Below, piece by piece: positions 8,179 to 15,700 of a stretch of 44,782 nt of DNA. This DNA comes from Clostridia bacterium (GTDB taxonomy: Bacteria > Bacillota > Clostridia > Christensenellales > Aristaeellaceae): contig JAFQQU010000328.1 in NCBI GenBank assembly GCA_017410445.1, forward strand, positions 1 through 44,782. The letters run 5' to 3'. The notes below the pieces were generated by a model. That model searched no databases. It was given only the letters and a program-made list of their open reading frames with translations, and had not been told where the DNA came from. Positions within the stretch are counted from its first letter, which is position 1; every line of letters starts with the position of its first letter. The translations under genes were made by a program, and so were the position numbers.

Positions 8179-8979
8179 TCAGACCGGATATTCGCCCGAG
8201 AACACTGCCTCCGCCGGGCCGGTCATGTATACATGGTTATCCTCTTCGCTCCATTCGATCGTCAGCGCGCCGCCGGGCAGAACCACCTGCGCCGTGCGGT
8301 CTGCCAGACCCTCGACCACCGCCGCAACCAGCGTCGCGCAGGCGCCGCTGCCGCAGGCCATCGTCTCGCTGCTGCCGCGCTCCCATACGCGCACATGCAG
8401 CTTATCCCTCGCCTCGACGCGGGTGAACTCGACGTTCGTCCGCTCCGGGAAGAACTCATGATTCTCAACTGCCGGACCCAGTACATAGAAGCTGCCGTCT
8501 CCGGCCTCCTCCTCGAAGGTGATCGCATGCGGATTGCCCATGGACACGCAGGTGAAGTGAATCGTTCTTCCGCATATTTCCAGTTCCTTGCGCGAGGCGA
8601 TAATCCTCGGCTCGCCCATATCCGCGCGCGCAGCGACCGCCTTTCCGTTTTCAATCGTCATCGTCAGGTGCTTGAGGCCCGCGCCGGTCATAACGTCCAT
8701 CTCTTCCTTCCTGACCAGGCCGGAGTCGTGCAGGTATTTTCCGACGCACCGCAGGCCGTTTCCGCAGATCTGCGCCTCGCTGCCGTCGGCATTGAAGATG
8801 CGCATTCTCGCGTCAGCGCCCTCGCAGGGCTCGATCAGGATGAGGCCGTCCGCGCCGATGCCGACATGCTGTCTGGAAATCTCAATCGACAGCGCCGCCG
8901 GGTCTTCGGGGCAGGGCTGGGTAAAGGTATCCGCAAAAACGTAATCGTTGGACAGGCCGTGCATTTTGACAAATCTCAT
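8179..8979 (-). CDS. dapF: diaminopimelate epimerase
   Basis: Converts LL-diaminopimelate to the meso form for lysine and peptidoglycan synthesis. Both catalytic cysteines are present in their motifs: Cys72 in ICGNGLRC and Cys209 in ACGSGAC. The substrate-binding patches MGNPHAI and the start KMHGLSNDY also fit. Length 266 is normal. The ribosome site GGGAGG lies 9 nt before the ATG. The DUF362-ferredoxin gene lies upstream on the same strand with an 86-bp gap that contains two inverted repeats (9004-9026), so dapF may have its own control. Confidence 0.96.
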   Translation of the reverse strand: MRFVKMHGLSNDYVFADTFTQPCPEDPAALSIEISRQHVGIGADGLILIEPCEGADARMRIFNADGSEAQICGNGLRCVGKYLHDSGLVRKEEMDVMTGAGLKHLTMTIENGKAVAARADMGEPRIIASRKELEICGRTIHFTCVSMGNPHAITFEEEAGDGSFYVLGPAVENHEFFPERTNVEFTRVEARDKLHVRVWERGSSETMACGSGACATLVAAVVEGLADRTAQVVLPGGALTIEWSEEDNHVYMTGPAEAVFSGEYPV

Positions 8980-9003
8980 GTTTCTTCCTCCCGGTGTACT
9001 TTT

Positions 9004-9026
9004 GTTAATTCGTTAACACATATGTG
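9004..9026. repeat. two adjacent inverted repeats upstream of dapF
   Basis: GTTAATTCGTTAAC (9004-9017: arms GTTAA/TTAAC) shares its last C with the perfect 10-bp palindrome CACATATGTG (9017-9026). They lie 25-48 bp before the dapF start, where a promoter or operator would be. I could not identify clear -10/-35 boxes there. Confidence 0.45.
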
Positions 9027-9065
9027 CATGAAGTTAAGTTTTCATCGCGCTATAATGAATCCGTA

Positions 9066-10190
9066 TCACAGCTTCAGCATGCGGCGCACCTCAATGGCAT
9101 GCGCCGGACACATTTCCTGACAGCAGAAGCAGGAGATACAGCCCTTGGCCGTAAACTGCGCTTTTCTGTTTACGATCTTTATGATATGCGGCGGGCAGCT
9201 TTCCGCGCACTTGCCGCAGCCGATGCATTTTGCCTTGTCGAGCCGGGGCAGCGTGCGGAACACCCGCTTGAGGAAGCCTGACGCCGGGCCTCTCATGAAG
9301 CCGGGCAGCCTGCCGGTGAAATCCACGCCCGCACTGTCGGGCAGGACAAACGGCGGGTTTGCAGGCTCGGCCGCATCGCCCATCAGCGTAAGCTCTGCGG
9401 GATGATACCATCCGCGCTCCCTTGCGATGCGCAGCATGGCGACGTTCTCCGGCTTCAGGCCGATGAGCGAGGATGCATATGCGTCCTGCTCGAACGCATT
9501 GCGCGCCGCCATCGTCAGACCCATGTGCCGGACGGTTCCGCCGGTCGGGCCGTTGCCCTCCATGCAGTCGATGGCGTCCAGCACGGTGATGGCGGGGGCT
9601 ACGAATTTCGCCAGCTCGCAGAGCATATTGCTGAAGCCCTCCAGCTCCGGATGCCGGTAATGAAGCTCCGGCTTCTGAAGGCCCGGAACGCTGCCGAACA
9701 GATTCTTGACGCCGGCGGAGAGCATGGTCATGCTGTGGGTCTTGAGCTTGGCGACGTTGATGACGGCGTCCGCCTCGAGAATCGGCTCGATGATGTTGAA
9801 GGTGCGGTTTTCAAAGCCCTCCGGGCAGAACACCTGCTTCCAGCCGACATTATAGTTGAGCTCCGCTTCCCCGGCGAGCGCCTTCAGCCCGCTGACCGAG
9901 TAAATCGACGCGAGCATCGCAGGCGTGTACAGGCCGCCCGGGCTGTCCGCAACGACGATATCCGTTATGCCCATGCGCCTGAGCTTGCGGATGATGGCCA
10001 GCAGCAGCTCTGCGCGCGTCGTCACGGCGGTATCCGGCTTGCATCCGCGGACGAGATTGGGCTTGAGCAGCACGCGCATGCCGGGTTTTATGAGTTCGTC
10101 CGCCCGGACATGCTCAAAATGCCGTTCAACAGCCGCGTCCAGCAAATCCTGGCGGTATTCGGGCACTTTGCAGACCGATACGATTCCCAT
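9066..10190 (-). CDS. DUF362 domain protein with C-terminal 2x[4Fe-4S] ferredoxin
   Basis: The DUF362 part covers roughly residues 30-250 (LLKPNLVRG, VADSPGG, INVAKLKTHSMTMLSAGVKN, HM and GLTMAARN). The C-terminus has two 4Fe-4S motifs, CIGCGKCAESCP and CISCFCCQEMCP, both with CxxCxxCxxxCP spacing. Such proteins are common in anaerobes and are thought to be electron-transfer or iron-sulfur proteins, but no reaction is established. There is no signal peptide, so cytoplasmic. AAAGGA precedes the ATG at 10190. It is divergent from the esterase at 10234, with only 43 bp between start codons. Confidence 0.85.
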   Translation of the reverse strand: MGIVSVCKVPEYRQDLLDAAVERHFEHVRADELIKPGMRVLLKPNLVRGCKPDTAVTTRAELLLAIIRKLRRMGITDIVVADSPGGLYTPAMLASIYSVSGLKALAGEAELNYNVGWKQVFCPEGFENRTFNIIEPILEADAVINVAKLKTHSMTMLSAGVKNLFGSVPGLQKPELHYRHPELEGFSNMLCELAKFVAPAITVLDAIDCMEGNGPTGGTVRHMGLTMAARNAFEQDAYASSLIGLKPENVAMLRIARERGWYHPAELTLMGDAAEPANPPFVLPDSAGVDFTGRLPGFMRGPASGFLKRVFRTLPRLDKAKCIGCGKCAESCPPHIIKIVNRKAQFTAKGCISCFCCQEMCPAHAIEVRRMLKL

Positions 10191-10233
10191 CAGGTTTCAT
10201 CCTTTCAGAAAAAATAGAGGAGGTATTTCATTT

Positions 10234-11013
10234 ATGGCACTTCTTCATGTTGATTTTTCTTCGAGCGTCCTCGGCATGTGCGTCCAGATGGACGTCATCC
10301 TGCCCCAGAAGCCGACCGGCATGATCGGCGTGAACGACGCGGTCCGCTCCGGCAAGTATCCGACGCTCTATCTGCTGCACGGCATGAGCGACGATCATAC
10401 CATCTGGCAGCGCCGCACCTCCATCGAGCGCTACGCCACCGAGAAGGGCATCGCCGTGGTCATGCCCTGCGTGCACCTGTCCTGGTATACCGACATGCAC
10501 GTCGGCCTCAAATACTGGACCTACATTTCCGAGGAGCTGCCCGCCATCTGCCGCCAGTTCTTCCCGAACATGTCCGACAAGCGTGAGGACACCTGGGCGG
10601 CCGGCCTGTCCATGGGCGGATACGGCGCTATGAAGCTGGGTCTCAGGGCCAGCGATACCTTCTCCAAGGTCGTCTCCCTCTCCGGCGGTCTGGACGTCGT
10701 CACCCTGACCGAAAAGAGAATGATCAGCCAGAAGCCCTACTGGGAGAGCGTTTTCGGCCCCACCGAGAAGGTCAAGGGCTCCTTCAACGACCTGTTCGCC
10801 GCCGCCGAAGAGCTGAAGGCGTCCGGAAAGCCGCTGCCCGACGTCTATATGTGGTGCGGCACGTCCGACTTCCTGTACGATCAGAACGTCCGGATGCGCG
10901 AGCATCTCAAAAAGCTGGGCTACAACCTCACCTACACCGAGAGCCCCGGCGACCATCAGTGGAAATACTGGGACGAGCACATTCAGCTGGGTCTGAACTG
11001 GCTGACGAAGTAA
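10234..11013 (+). CDS. Esterase-D/CE1-like alpha/beta hydrolase
   Basis: 259 residues. The nucleophile elbow GLSMGGYG has Ser126, the acid is Asp212 in CGTSDFLYD, and the base is His241 in GDHQWKYW. The N-terminal strand set MQMDVILPQ and YPTLYLLHG fits the esterase-D / S-formylglutathione hydrolase / feruloyl-acetyl xylan esterase (CE1) group. No signal peptide is visible, so it would act on imported esters or acylated sugars. The ATG at 10234 follows AGAGGAGGT by 10 nt and gives MALLHVDFSS; the longer upstream reading crosses the divergent gene and is not used. It ends at its own terminator. Confidence 0.85.
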   Translation: MALLHVDFSSSVLGMCVQMDVILPQKPTGMIGVNDAVRSGKYPTLYLLHGMSDDHTIWQRRTSIERYATEKGIAVVMPCVHLSWYTDMHVGLKYWTYISEELPAICRQFFPNMSDKREDTWAAGLSMGGYGAMKLGLRASDTFSKVVSLSGGLDVVTLTEKRMISQKPYWESVFGPTEKVKGSFNDLFAAAEELKASGKPLPDVYMWCGTSDFLYDQNVRMREHLKKLGYNLTYTESPGDHQWKYWDEHIQLGLNWLTK

Positions 11014-11029
11014 ACGCTCACATTCTTCC

Positions 11030-11057
11030 GTCCTCCTCATTTCGGGGAGGACTTTCT
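11030..11057 (+). terminator. terminator after the esterase
   Basis: Arms GTCCTCC (11030-11036) and GGAGGAC (11046-11052), then TTTCTTAT. It lies between two convergent genes; the T tract is on the plus side only. Confidence 0.75.
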
Positions 11058-11512
11058 TATATTTCAATTCCCTCGGTGCGAAGCAGCGCGCGTTTGACCG
11101 GGATTCCTCCCGCATATCCGGTCATGGAGCCGTCCGCGCCGATAACCCTGTGGCAGGGAATGATGATCGGAACCGGGTTCCTGTGATTCGCCATGCCAAC
11201 TGCGCGGAACGCTTTGTCCCGGCCCACCGCGCGGGCAATGTCCCGGTAGGTGCGCGTTTCGCCGTACGGTATATCGCGCAGCGCTGCCCACACCGCCTGC
11301 TGAAACGGCGTGCCCGCAGGACGGACGGGCAGATCAAACGCCTTCCGCTTTCCCGCAAAATACTCGTTCAGCTGACGTACAGCCTCGCAAAGCACCCCGC
11401 AGGCGCGCTCCTCTTCCCCGCTTCCTCCGAATTCCAGCCGCACAATCGCGCCCGATTCCTCATGGAGCATAAGCGGGCCGATGGGGCTTATCATCCGCAT
11501 GCGGTGAATCAT
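11057..11512 (-). CDS. ogt: Methylated-DNA--protein-cysteine S-methyltransferase
   Basis: Suicide repair enzyme that moves the methyl group from O6-methylguanine in DNA to its own cysteine. The active site PCHRVIGADG has Cys120. The DNA-binding helix YRDIARAVG, the asparagine-hinge part NHRNPVPII, and GYAGGIPVKRALL are all present. Length 151 is typical of the single-domain Ogt/AGT form. The ATG at 11512 has GAGGAGG upstream; the longer open frame on this strand reads through the promoter region. A plausible -10 TATACT with weak -35 lies upstream on the minus strand. Confidence 0.95.
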   Translation of the reverse strand: MIHRMRMISPIGPLMLHEESGAIVRLEFGGSGEEERACGVLCEAVRQLNEYFAGKRKAFDLPVRPAGTPFQQAVWAALRDIPYGETRTYRDIARAVGRDKAFRAVGMANHRNPVPIIIPCHRVIGADGSMTGYAGGIPVKRALLRTEGIEI

Positions 11513-11627
11513 GTCCGCTTCCTCCTCATCAGAAGATGCATACCGGATATAGTATATCACAAATACAGTCCGGAATGAAGCAAAATCTTCGTGCGTATAC
11601 TCTCTCAGAGAGAAGGGAGGCGGACTT

Positions 11628-11915
11628 ATGCGAGACAACGACTCGCCGCACGGCGTCCGTCCGCACGGACTGACGCTGGAAGGGCGGCAGAAGGCGGTGA
11701 TCACGGGCGTTGAGGGCGTGGACAGCTTCAACGAGCAGATGGTGGTGCTGGCGACAACAGCCGGAACGCTCACATTGCTCGGAAATCAGCTGCACGTATC
11801 GAAGCTGAATCTGGAGGACGGTCAGCTGCTGGTCGACGGAGAGATCGCCGCGCTTGAATACGACGAGCGCAGCCGACCGGGCCGCGGGTCCCTGCTGACC
11901 CGTCTGTTCCGTTAG
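11628..11915 (+). CDS. yabP: Sporulation protein YabP
   Basis: 95 residues, with the family core LTLEGRQKAVITGVEGVDSF, ATTAGTLTLLGNQLHVSKLN and DGEIAALEY. YabP is made in the mother cell under sigma-E in Bacillus and is needed for spore cortex formation. It is followed after 3 bp by yabQ and then divIC, the same order as in B. subtilis. The ATG has GGGAGG upstream. This gene and its neighbour are the best evidence that the organism forms spores. Confidence 0.92.
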   Translation: MRDNDSPHGVRPHGLTLEGRQKAVITGVEGVDSFNEQMVVLATTAGTLTLLGNQLHVSKLNLEDGQLLVDGEIAALEYDERSRPGRGSLLTRLFR

Positions 11916-11918
11916 AGC

Positions 11919-12287
11919 ATGCTGTTTTATACCGTCGGTCAGAGCCGGATTTTCCTGACCATGCTGTATGCCGGGCTGGCCGTCGGGCTGTATGCCAGCC
12001 TTGATTCGGCGGCGCGGCGGCTGTTCCGGCCCGGCCCGGTCTTTTCGCTCTTGATGGATCTTCTCTTCGGTCTGATATCCGCCTGCATCACCTGCATTGC
12101 GCTGGTCGCCGCCGCAGACGGGGAGCTGAGGCTGTATTCGCTGATGGGCGTTCTCTCCGGCGCGCTGATTTACATGGGAACCATCGGTCCGCTGCTGAAG
12201 AGCGCCGGTTCCCTTCTGCTCCGGCCGCTGAATGCGCTGCTTGGGTGGATGAAACAAAGAAGTTTTCTCAAGAAATTGCTCCGGTGA
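11919..12287 (+). CDS. yabQ: Spore cortex biosynthesis protein YabQ
   Basis: 122 residues with three to four hydrophobic helices (about 5-28, 41-62, 70-95), as in YabQ, a membrane protein of the spore's outer forespore membrane required for cortex synthesis. The start ATG lies 3 bp after the yabP stop codon, so translation is probably coupled. The C-terminus is basic (WMKQRSFLKKLLR). Sequence similarity in this family is low, so the name rests partly on the yabP-yabQ-divIC order. Confidence 0.88.
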   Translation: MLFYTVGQSRIFLTMLYAGLAVGLYASLDSAARRLFRPGPVFSLLMDLLFGLISACITCIALVAAADGELRLYSLMGVLSGALIYMGTIGPLLKSAGSLLLRPLNALLGWMKQRSFLKKLLR

Positions 12288-12356
12288 TGCAGGATTCATT
12301 CCCTCCGTCATAGAATAGTCAATAGACAGAATGATTATCGGGAGGCGGTCTGACAT

Positions 12357-12638
12357 ATGCAGAATTTCCGCAAAATCAAGCCGCGCTTCTGGGTGATTCT
12401 TCTGTCCGTGCTGGCCGTCGTGTTCACGGCCGCTTATTCGTCCCAGCAGAGATACATCAACAGCCAGCGGGAGCGGATCGCAGCCCTCAACGAGCAGAAG
12501 ACCGCGCTGGCCGAAGAGAACGCAGTCCTTCAGCGAAAGATCGATTTCACCTATACGGACGAATACATCGAGCGCGAAGCCCGCAGCCGTCTGGGTCTGA
12601 TCAAGGAAGGCGAAATCCTGTACGAAACCACCGACTAA
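12357..12638 (+). CDS. divIC: Septum formation initiator, DivIC/FtsB family
   Basis: 93 residues: a short basic N-terminal tail, one membrane helix (about 12-30), then a coiled coil (INSQRERIAALNEQKTALAE) and the closing family segment EYIEREARSRLGLIKEGE. Works in the divisome with FtsL and DivIB to switch on septal peptidoglycan synthesis. It lies after yabQ, as in Bacillus. GGGAGG lies 11 nt before the ATG. Confidence 0.92.
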   Translation: MQNFRKIKPRFWVILLSVLAVVFTAAYSSQQRYINSQRERIAALNEQKTALAEENAVLQRKIDFTYTDEYIEREARSRLGLIKEGEILYETTD

Positions 12639-12660
12639 AACAATACCGATCGATTCATTC

Positions 12661-12690
12661 CGGCGCGGCGGCATTTCAGCCATCGCGCCG
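12661..12690 (+). terminator. weak hairpin between divIC and the Ppx/GppA gene
   Basis: Arms CGGCGCG (12661-12667) and CGCGCCG (12684-12690), followed by CTTGTATT. The T tract is poor, so this may attenuate rather than stop transcription. Confidence 0.4.
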
Positions 12691-12717
12691 CTTGTATTCC
12701 GCCGAGGAGGTTCATCC

Positions 12718-13623
12718 ATGCAAACCCGCACTTACGCCGCAATAGACATCGGCTCAAATTCCGTCCGCCTCATGGTCGCCCGCGCCGAAGGCGATAATCT
12801 GAACATTCTGACCACCGAGCGCTTCACCACCCGCCTGCTCAACGGCCTCAAAGACGGCTTCCTGACCGGCGACCCCGCCGAGCAGACGGCGCAGGCGGTT
12901 GCCGCGCATGCAGAAACCGCCCGCTCCATGGGCGCGCACGTCATCGAGGCGTTCGGAACAAGCGCGCTGAGAGATGCGAAAAACGGAAGCGGTTTCTGCG
13001 AATACGCTTCGTCCCTGAGCGGCGTGAACGTCATGATCATCTCGGGCGTTGAGGAAGCGCAGCTGGCCTATGCGGGCGCGGCGCCCCGCGGAAGCTGCGG
13101 CGTCATCGACATCGGCGGCGGCAGCACCGAGCTGATCATCGGTTCCGACGGGAAAATGCTCCGGGCGCACTCGGCTCAGATGGGCGCTGTTCGCCTGTGC
13201 AACATGCTGAGCGGCCGCCTGAACCCGGAAGAAATGGTCGCCCGCGCCAAGGAGGCGCTTCATGAAACCGTGCGCACCGTGTGCACTTCCTCGCCCGATA
13301 AATGGGTCGGCGTGGGCGGAACGATCACCAGCCTTGCCGCAATGACCAAAAAGGTCAGCAAATACACGCCGGGCGCCATTGAGGATTTCCCCATCACCGA
13401 AGATATCACATCCGACTGGCTGAGGCGCCTGTGCGGAATGCCCGTCGAAGAGCGGCGGGAGCTGATCGGCCTGACGCCCAACCGCGCGGACATCATCCCC
13501 TTCGGCGCGGCCATCCTGCTGGCCGTCATTCAGGAAACCGGCGCGGACCCCGTGCATGCCTGCGACCGGGACAACCTCGAGGGATACATCCGCAGCCGCC
13601 TCATGACCGGCTCCGATACGTAA
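12718..13623 (+). CDS. Ppx/GppA-family phosphatase
   Basis: 301 residues, the ASKHA-fold catalytic part only (E. coli Ppx and GppA are about 500). Motifs: phosphate-1 AIDIGSNSVRLMV near the start, FGTSALRDAKN, and phosphate-2 VIDIGGGSTELII around residue 136. Family members hydrolyse polyphosphate end groups and/or the 5' phosphate of pppGpp; which one cannot be told here. GAGGAGG precedes the ATG. It follows divIC, as in many Firmicutes. Confidence 0.9.
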   Translation: MQTRTYAAIDIGSNSVRLMVARAEGDNLNILTTERFTTRLLNGLKDGFLTGDPAEQTAQAVAAHAETARSMGAHVIEAFGTSALRDAKNGSGFCEYASSLSGVNVMIISGVEEAQLAYAGAAPRGSCGVIDIGGGSTELIIGSDGKMLRAHSAQMGAVRLCNMLSGRLNPEEMVARAKEALHETVRTVCTSSPDKWVGVGGTITSLAAMTKKVSKYTPGAIEDFPITEDITSDWLRRLCGMPVEERRELIGLTPNRADIIPFGAAILLAVIQETGADPVHACDRDNLEGYIRSRLMTGSDT

Positions 13624-13636
13624 AAAATTCAAAAAA

Positions 13637-13670
13637 GCATCCCGGGAGGGTTGATTTCTCCCCGGGATGC
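13637..13670. terminator. hairpin after the Ppx/GppA gene, overlapping the tRNA promoter
   Basis: Perfect 10-bp arms GCATCCCGGG (13637-13646) and CCCGGGATGC (13661-13670). On the plus strand it is followed by ATATATAATA with no T tract. On the minus strand it is followed by TTTTTT. The -35 of the tRNA promoter sits in the loop. Confidence 0.65.
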
Positions 13671-13679
13671 ATATATAAT
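13651..13679 (+). promoter_or_regulatory. sigma-A promoter of tRNA-Leu
   Basis: TTGATT (13651-13656), a 17-bp spacer, and TATAAT (13674-13679), 12 bp before the mature tRNA 5' end. The spacer includes the right arm of the upstream hairpin. Confidence 0.75.
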
Positions 13680-13690
13680 AGATATGTTAC

Positions 13691-13773
13691 GCCGGTGTGG
13701 CGGAATTGGCAGACGCACTTGACTCAAAATCAAGCGGGAAACCATGCCGGTTCGAGTCCGGCCACCGGCACCA
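13691..13773 (+). tRNA. tRNA-Leu, anticodon CAA
   Basis: Acceptor arms GCCGGTG and CACCGGC with discriminator A and encoded CCA (13771-13773). The anticodon stem CTTGA/TCAAG encloses the loop CTCAAAA, giving anticodon CAA for codon UUG. The T arm is GCCGG-TTCGAGT-CCGGC, and there is a long variable arm (CGGGAAACCAT), as expected for a class II leucine tRNA. It stands alone between its own promoter and terminator. Confidence 0.97.
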
Positions 13774-13775
13774 TA

Positions 13776-13828
13776 AACCCTGCCGCAGAACGATACATTC
13801 CGTATCTCCTGCGGCAGGGTTTTCTTTT
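13776..13828. terminator. terminator after tRNA-Leu, shared with the convergent AraC gene
   Basis: 13-bp arms AACCCTGCCGCAG (13776-13788) and CTGCGGCAGGGTT (13809-13821), then TTTTCTTTT on the plus strand. The same hairpin lies just past the stop of the minus-strand AraC gene. Confidence 0.9.
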
Positions 13829-13846
13829 ACTCTGATCGCTCCGGCG

Positions 13847-14605
13847 CTATATGCTCCTGCCCTGCTTGATTTCCTTCGGGGTGGTATCCAGATGCTTTTT
13901 CATCATCCTCCGCAGGAAGGAGGGCGAAGAAAAGTGCAGCATCTCGCAGATTTCTTCCAGCTTTTTTCCTTCCTGCATCAGCATCCGGGCATGGGACAGC
14001 CGGATTCTGTTCTTATAGTTGATCGGAGATTCTCCGACCGCCTCCCGGAATACTTCGTAAAACCGCGAAGGGCTCATATAGCACATCGCTGCCAGCTCCT
14101 CCACCCGGACCGACGCCGAATTCCACTGTCTGAGGTACTTCAGCGCAGGAAGAATCCGGTCAAGCGATGCATTTTCCTCCTTCTGCAGGAAGGGAGAAAT
14201 CGCGCTCAGAATCCGGTAGAAGGCGGCGATGCTTCCAAAGGATCCAACCTCATTCTGCGCTTCACACAATTCACCAAAGTCGTCCTTCAGGCCCGGCAGG
14301 CCGATTGCCTGCATCGAACGGTATTTCAGTGAAAAGTCGTCCGCCTCAAACTCCAGCCTGTCAAAAATTACGTCGTCTTCCGTAGTCCAGTGCGAAGCAT
14401 ACGGCAGTCCCTTCGGAATAAACCATACGTCGCCCGGACAGAGCCGAATCACCTTTCCCCCGTCATATTCCGCCCGGCATTCCCCTCTTATAATATAAGC
14501 AAGATGCGGCGACGGAAACCCGACATTTGTGCCCGCGCTGTAGCAGCCCGCCCTGATATGCCGGCTAGCCAGAAACCTGCAGAAATGCTCCTCTTCTCTC
14601 TTCAA
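13847..14605 (-). CDS. AraC-family transcriptional regulator
   Basis: 252 residues. The N-terminal cupin-like sensing domain (about 20-110) contains FPSPHLAYIIRG and LCPGDVWFIPKGLPYASHW. The C-terminal double helix-turn-helix (about 150-250) contains VRVEELAAMCYMSPSRFYEV and LEEICEMLHFSSPSFLRRM. Such proteins usually sense a sugar and activate nearby catabolic genes. The start is TTG at 14605: there is no ATG in the right place, GGAGGAGA lies 5 nt upstream, and the promoter at 14643-14671 excludes longer forms. It is divergent from the epimerase/Gfo operon, its likely target. Confidence 0.88.
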   Translation of the reverse strand: MKREEEHFCRFLASRHIRAGCYSAGTNVGFPSPHLAYIIRGECRAEYDGGKVIRLCPGDVWFIPKGLPYASHWTTEDDVIFDRLEFEADDFSLKYRSMQAIGLPGLKDDFGELCEAQNEVGSFGSIAAFYRILSAISPFLQKEENASLDRILPALKYLRQWNSASVRVEELAAMCYMSPSRFYEVFREAVGESPINYKNRIRLSHARMLMQEGKKLEEICEMLHFSSPSFLRRMMKKHLDTTPKEIKQGRSI

Positions 14606-14642
14606 CGCATTCTCCTCCGTAGAATTGTGCTCTTTTTCTGCG

Positions 14643-14671
14643 AGTATATCATCTTCAATTTCGCCTGTCAA
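14643..14671 (-). promoter_or_regulatory. consensus promoter of the AraC gene
   Basis: On the minus strand, TTGACA (14671-14666), 17 bp, TATACT (14648-14643). Confidence 0.85.
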
Positions 14672-14682
14672 CCAATTACAAT
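14654..14682 (+). promoter_or_regulatory. weak promoter of the epimerase operon, overlapping the AraC promoter
   Basis: TTCAAT (14654-14659), 17 bp, TACAAT (14677-14682). It has a good -10 but a poor -35, as expected for an activator-dependent promoter. It lies face-to-face over the AraC promoter. Confidence 0.5.
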
Positions 14683-14704
14683 AGAGCCAAAGGAGATGAA
14701 TGCA

Positions 14705-15700
14705 ATGAAAAGAGTTCTGGTTATCGGCGGCACCGGCACGATGGGCCGGTATCTGTGCCCCATTCTGGCCGGCAGGGGATATGAAGTGGACGCCATCGCC
14801 GGCGAGATCCGGAAGGATCAGCCCGGCATTCGCTACCATTTCGCCAACGCGCTCGACAATACCGTGCTGGAGACCTATCTGAAGAAGGGCTATGATGCGG
14901 TCGTGGACTTCATGTGGTACAGAGACGACCTGTACAGGAGCCGCTATAAGCTCTTTCTCGAGCATACGGGCCACTACTTTGTGCTCTCCTCCTACCGGGT
15001 ATACGCCGAAAGCGCCGCGCCGCTGACGGAACAGTCGCCCCGCCTTGCCGAAGCGCTGCCGGCGGACGACGTCTGGAAGCATTCCACAGGTTATGCCCAG
15101 ATCAAATGTGAAATGGAAGATCTTCTTCAGCAGTCGGACGGCAATAACTGGACCATTCTGCGTCCGACCGTGGTATACTGCCCCGGCCGCATGCCCCTTG
15201 TGACGTGGAGTAACAATGAAGTCGCGCTCCGCGCCTACGCGGGCAGAGAAATCGTGCTGCCGCGTGAAGCCATGGACAAAAAGACGACGATCGTCTGGGC
15301 CGAGGACGTGGCCCGCATGATCGCAGGGCTGATGTTCAAGCCCGAAACCAAAAAGGAAATCTACAATATCGCCACCTCCGAAACCACGACCTGGGGCGAA
15401 ATCCTGAACTGCTACGGCGAGCTGTTCGGCCTGAAGGCGCATCTGTGTGATACCGATGCATATTTTAAGATGATCTGCGGCGGCAGCACGGATCAGAACG
15501 TCATCAATCAGAGAAGATTTCTGCTGTATTATGATCGCTTGTACGACAGAAGCGTCGATAACAGCAAGGTTCTTGAGGCGGCCGGACTTAAGCAGAGCGA
15601 TCTCATGCCCATCCGCAAGGGACTTGAGCTCTCGATCGGAGGAATCATTCCCCAGTCCTTCGCCGATATGGATCAGTTTCTGGGAGGCATAAACCGATGA
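14705..15700 (+). CDS. NAD-dependent epimerase/dehydratase family protein
   Basis: 331 residues, an extended short-chain dehydrogenase fold. The nucleotide-binding loop GGTGTMG is at 8-14; the catalytic pair is seen as YAQIK (YxxxK); and VLSSYRVYAE is the usual strand before it. Closest in style to the CDP-abequose/UDP-glucose-epimerase-like proteins found in sugar operons; the substrate is unknown. AAAGGAG (14689-14695) favours the ATG at 14705 over the one at 14696 (no spacing). The stop overlaps the next ATG (ATGA at 15697-15700), so translation is coupled to the Gfo/Idh/MocA gene. Confidence 0.85.
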   Translation: MKRVLVIGGTGTMGRYLCPILAGRGYEVDAIAGEIRKDQPGIRYHFANALDNTVLETYLKKGYDAVVDFMWYRDDLYRSRYKLFLEHTGHYFVLSSYRVYAESAAPLTEQSPRLAEALPADDVWKHSTGYAQIKCEMEDLLQQSDGNNWTILRPTVVYCPGRMPLVTWSNNEVALRAYAGREIVLPREAMDKKTTIVWAEDVARMIAGLMFKPETKKEIYNIATSETTTWGEILNCYGELFGLKAHLCDTDAYFKMICGGSTDQNVINQRRFLLYYDRLYDRSVDNSKVLEAAGLKQSDLMPIRKGLELSIGGIIPQSFADMDQFLGGINR

